From contig CANRHE010000003.1 of the NCBI GenBank assembly GCA_947630335.1, positions 1 to 53,839 on the forward strand: 53,839 nucleotides of DNA, given 5' to 3'. Below the pieces are notes generated by a model. The model did not search any database. It was not told where the DNA came from and saw only the letters and a list, made by a program, of their open reading frames with translations. The translations under genes were made by a program, and so were the position numbers. The DNA comes from an uncultured Sphingobacterium sp. (GTDB taxonomy: Bacteria; Bacteroidota; Bacteroidia; Sphingobacteriales; Sphingobacteriaceae). Positions 51,851 to 53,839 of this stretch are shown here, piece by piece (positions within the stretch are counted from its first letter, which is position 1; the number at the start of each line of letters is the position of its first letter).

Positions 51851-53839
51851 TTAATTTTCTGTTAATCCTTTCTCCATCAACTCCACCATTTTTTCAATAA
51901 TCCGAGGATCATGCTCCAGCTTGTCTAGGTATTTTTTAAGATTTGACTCTTTACCTATCTTCGACCCTATAATCTTTTGAAGCTGAAACGCTTGCTCTTT
52001 TTGAGTAACAGTGGCTTTAAAATTTGTCCTAATAAATAACTCATCTTTTTGAGCCATAAAAGGTTCATAAAGCTTATTAAATCCTCTACCGATTGCACCC
52101 TGATAAGAGAAGGTATTAGGAATATTTGTTCCATTGTTTAATATTTGTTCATTAGAAATACCTGGATATATATCTATATAAAATATATTTCTTATACCTA
52201 ACTGATATGCTTTCTTAGCACATAACTCGCATGTACTCGCAGTTGTGAACAAATTCCCACCGATTAATGGTTGTCCACCATATTTGGAAATCTGAAGCAT
52301 TGCATTTTCTTCTGCATGTAAAGACCTTGTATGTACTTGGTTTTCTTTTGCCTCATATGCATTATGATGAGATTTAAAACAAAAAGAGCAAGGCCTACCA
52401 GCTAAATCAGTCTTTAATTTTTCCTCGACTAATTTGACATCTTCTTGAAGTTTCTCCTTGAACTTTTTTCCATCTTTATAAGAATGATCTGAACATCCCA
52501 ATTCAAATAGTGTATAACCCTTTGGAGCCTCGGATGATGCTGTAGCAAAATCTCTAACATCCCTACTAGAACAAGGTGTTTGACCATTGGCTACGTCATT
52601 CCACCCTATTCCTTTGACTGAAAAATTTTTATCTGTTACAACAGCACCCACTTGTCTAGATATGCATCCAGAATTTAATTTAGTATTGAATGCAATTTGC
52701 ATTATCCTTTCGATGTAAGTAGGTGTTATTAACCCAGGTTGCTTTATTAATGCCGTAAGTTTTAATACTTGAAGTAGAAATGGCTGATAAATGTAATATT
52801 CATTGGTTCGTTCTAAAATGTTGTCGTCAAAATATAATAGGTTTCTATCCTTCTTAAAACGGTCGTAGAAAGAGATTTCAGAAAGGTCTTTATTATACCA
52901 AATATGATAATCTGCTTTTTGCACGCAATTCTCAATATCAAAACTTTCAAAAATACCTTCTTTAAAATCACCGACTTTGTACTCGGTGACATCCAGAGAT
53001 TTAAGCATCTCAAAGTTTAAATCCGATTTTGTCTTAGAATCTATAGTCTTAATTTTACTCTCAATTGACTCTAATCGATCTTGTTCCCCTCTATTTAACG
53101 ACACCATATAGAAGCCAGAATATTTCTCTCTAAAATAAACCATTTCATAAGAATTTTTTAATCGGTCTATAATTATATGAGCCTCCTTATTAGTATTTCT
53201 TGTGTCATTACGGTGTCCCTTTATAATGGAGTTAATAATCTCTGCAATCTTATAAATATCATTGAATTTGTTTGGAGCCTCACCTTTCTGCTCGAATAAG
53301 GATATATCTAAACTCCCAAATCTTCTTAAACAATAAGAAGCTATATGAACTAATTTATGTCTCAAAAACACACTAAAGAAATCTAGTTCAGAATAAAATA
53401 TTGAAGCAAGCTTCACATATTTCTCATTAAAGAAAAAGTTATTTCTCTTTAAACTACTCTTCAACTCCTTTAAAGCAAGAAAATCAAGTTCTTTTAAGTC
53501 AAACGTACTCAAAGCTTCTTCCAAAAGAGGCCTGAACTCCTCTTGAATAAATTTAGTACTTCCTTCCGAAATTCCCATTTCTGAACAAAACCTTGGAGTC
53601 TTAAAAACCTTATATTTTCCTAGTTTGACTATCCATTCACATATATTATTTGCGAATACACTGACATTTTCGTCATAGCAATGCTCTAAAACAAACAAAA
53701 GAACGACATCTTTATACTCAATAACTTTAAATTCTTTCCAGTTGCTTGAATGATTATAAAAATCCGCTATACGTCTGTATTTTATAGATTCGCTGTTACT
53801 TACAATTTTATATTTTTCAGGAAATATTTTTATAAAATC
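51851..53839 (-). CDS. Anti-phage dCTP/deoxycytidylate deaminase-type protein (5' partial)
   Basis: The frame is open to the right edge. The ORF track's start (TTG at 53698) is internal; ~47 further residues (ending SNWKEFKVIEYKDVVLL) are coded before the edge, and the P-loop expected for the family's kinase-like N-terminus lies beyond. Visible: HIIIDRLKNSYEMVYFREKY and FDIENCVQKADYHIWYNKDL of the kinase-like half, then the zinc deaminase: SRQVGAVVTDKNFSVKGIGW, HAE in SLHAEENAM and CxxC in TASTCELCAKKAY. Deaminases of this shape deplete dCTP upon infection. Upstream gene of a pair with DUF2779. Confidence 0.85.
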   Translation of the reverse strand, partial: DFIKIFPEKYKIVSNSESIKYRRIADFYNHSSNWKEFKVIEYKDVVLLFVLEHCYDENVSVFANNICEWIVKLGKYKVFKTPRFCSEMGISEGSTKFIQEEFRPLLEEALSTFDLKELDFLALKELKSSLKRNNFFFNEKYVKLASIFYSELDFFSVFLRHKLVHIASYCLRRFGSLDISLFEQKGEAPNKFNDIYKIAEIINSIIKGHRNDTRNTNKEAHIIIDRLKNSYEMVYFREKYSGFYMVSLNRGEQDRLESIESKIKTIDSKTKSDLNFEMLKSLDVTEYKVGDFKEGIFESFDIENCVQKADYHIWYNKDLSEISFYDRFKKDRNLLYFDDNILERTNEYYIYQPFLLQVLKLTALIKQPGLITPTYIERIMQIAFNTKLNSGCISRQVGAVVTDKNFSVKGIGWNDVANGQTPCSSRDVRDFATASSEAPKGYTLFELGCSDHSYKDGKKFKEKLQEDVKLVEEKLKTDLAGRPCSFCFKSHHNAYEAKENQVHTRSLHAEENAMLQISKYGGQPLIGGNLFTTASTCELCAKKAYQLGIRNIFYIDIYPGISNEQILNNGTNIPNTFSYQGAIGRGFNKLYEPFMAQKDELFIRTNFKATVTQKEQAFQLQKIIGSKIGKESNLKKYLDKLEHDPRIIEKMVELMEKGLTEN

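Overview
The window reads as an AT-rich chromosome segment of a member of the Bacteroidota, most likely the family Sphingobacteriaceae (Sphingobacterium or Pedobacter type). The grounds are a SusC/SusD pair with a TlpA-family lipoprotein partner, TAnnTTTG-type promoter boxes and weak Shine-Dalgarno signals, a monomeric NADP isocitrate dehydrogenase, fasciclin and GMC proteins of the kind common in this group, and a LytTR regulator. No rRNA, tRNA or CRISPR array was recognised, and no transposase gene.

Layout. 1-5 kb: the end of a PAS-LuxR regulator and a four-gene tripartite exporter operon (ABC ATPase, adaptor, FtsX-like permease, TolC). 5-20 kb: mostly core genes. These are a response regulator behind a sigma-54-like promoter, aldehyde dehydrogenase, a J-domain/KTSC protein, a FUSC membrane protein, a 5'-nucleotidase split into two genes, MFS, recR, a LOG-family hydrolase, icd, a second PAS-LuxR paralogue, lplA, and a truncated-haemoglobin/cupin/Rrf2 operon that looks like a nitric-oxide response unit. 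20-28 kb: gene remnants, a GMC oxidoreductase, a two-domain fasciclin lipoprotein, an AraC regulator next to a beta-barrel protein, a GIY-YIG nuclease and an SDR. 28-33 kb: a DEAD-box helicase with eroded motifs, then a translationally coupled gpsA plus a HAD-GT20 fusion best read as a glucosylglycerol-phosphate phosphatase/synthase (compatible-solute synthesis).

33-40 kb is accessory DNA of mixed base composition. It holds a strictly 11-bp-periodic TTCGA array that inverts at its centre, a zeta-toxin-like module between near-identical hairpin repeats, an NAD(P)-oxidoreductase with an AraC regulator and a fused remnant, a LytTR regulator with three phased direct repeats upstream, and a small Crp-like regulator. 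40-46 kb is a TlpA-SusC-SusD operon converging on a MauE-like and a small exported protein.

46.8-53.8 kb is a phage-defence island. It starts with a candidate structured RNA. A retron follows: an XRE-type HTH protein, a nucleoside-deoxyribosyltransferase-like effector with a winged-helix tail, a predicted msr-msd RNA, and a retron reverse transcriptase carrying NAxxH, YADD and VTG motifs. Converging on it is a tandem pair: a deoxycytidylate/dCTP-deaminase-type defence protein (cut by the right window edge) and a Cas4-like/DEDD-like nuclease fusion (DUF2779 type). The retron with its extra HTH gene, the deaminase-nuclease pair and the 11-bp array are the most notable items.
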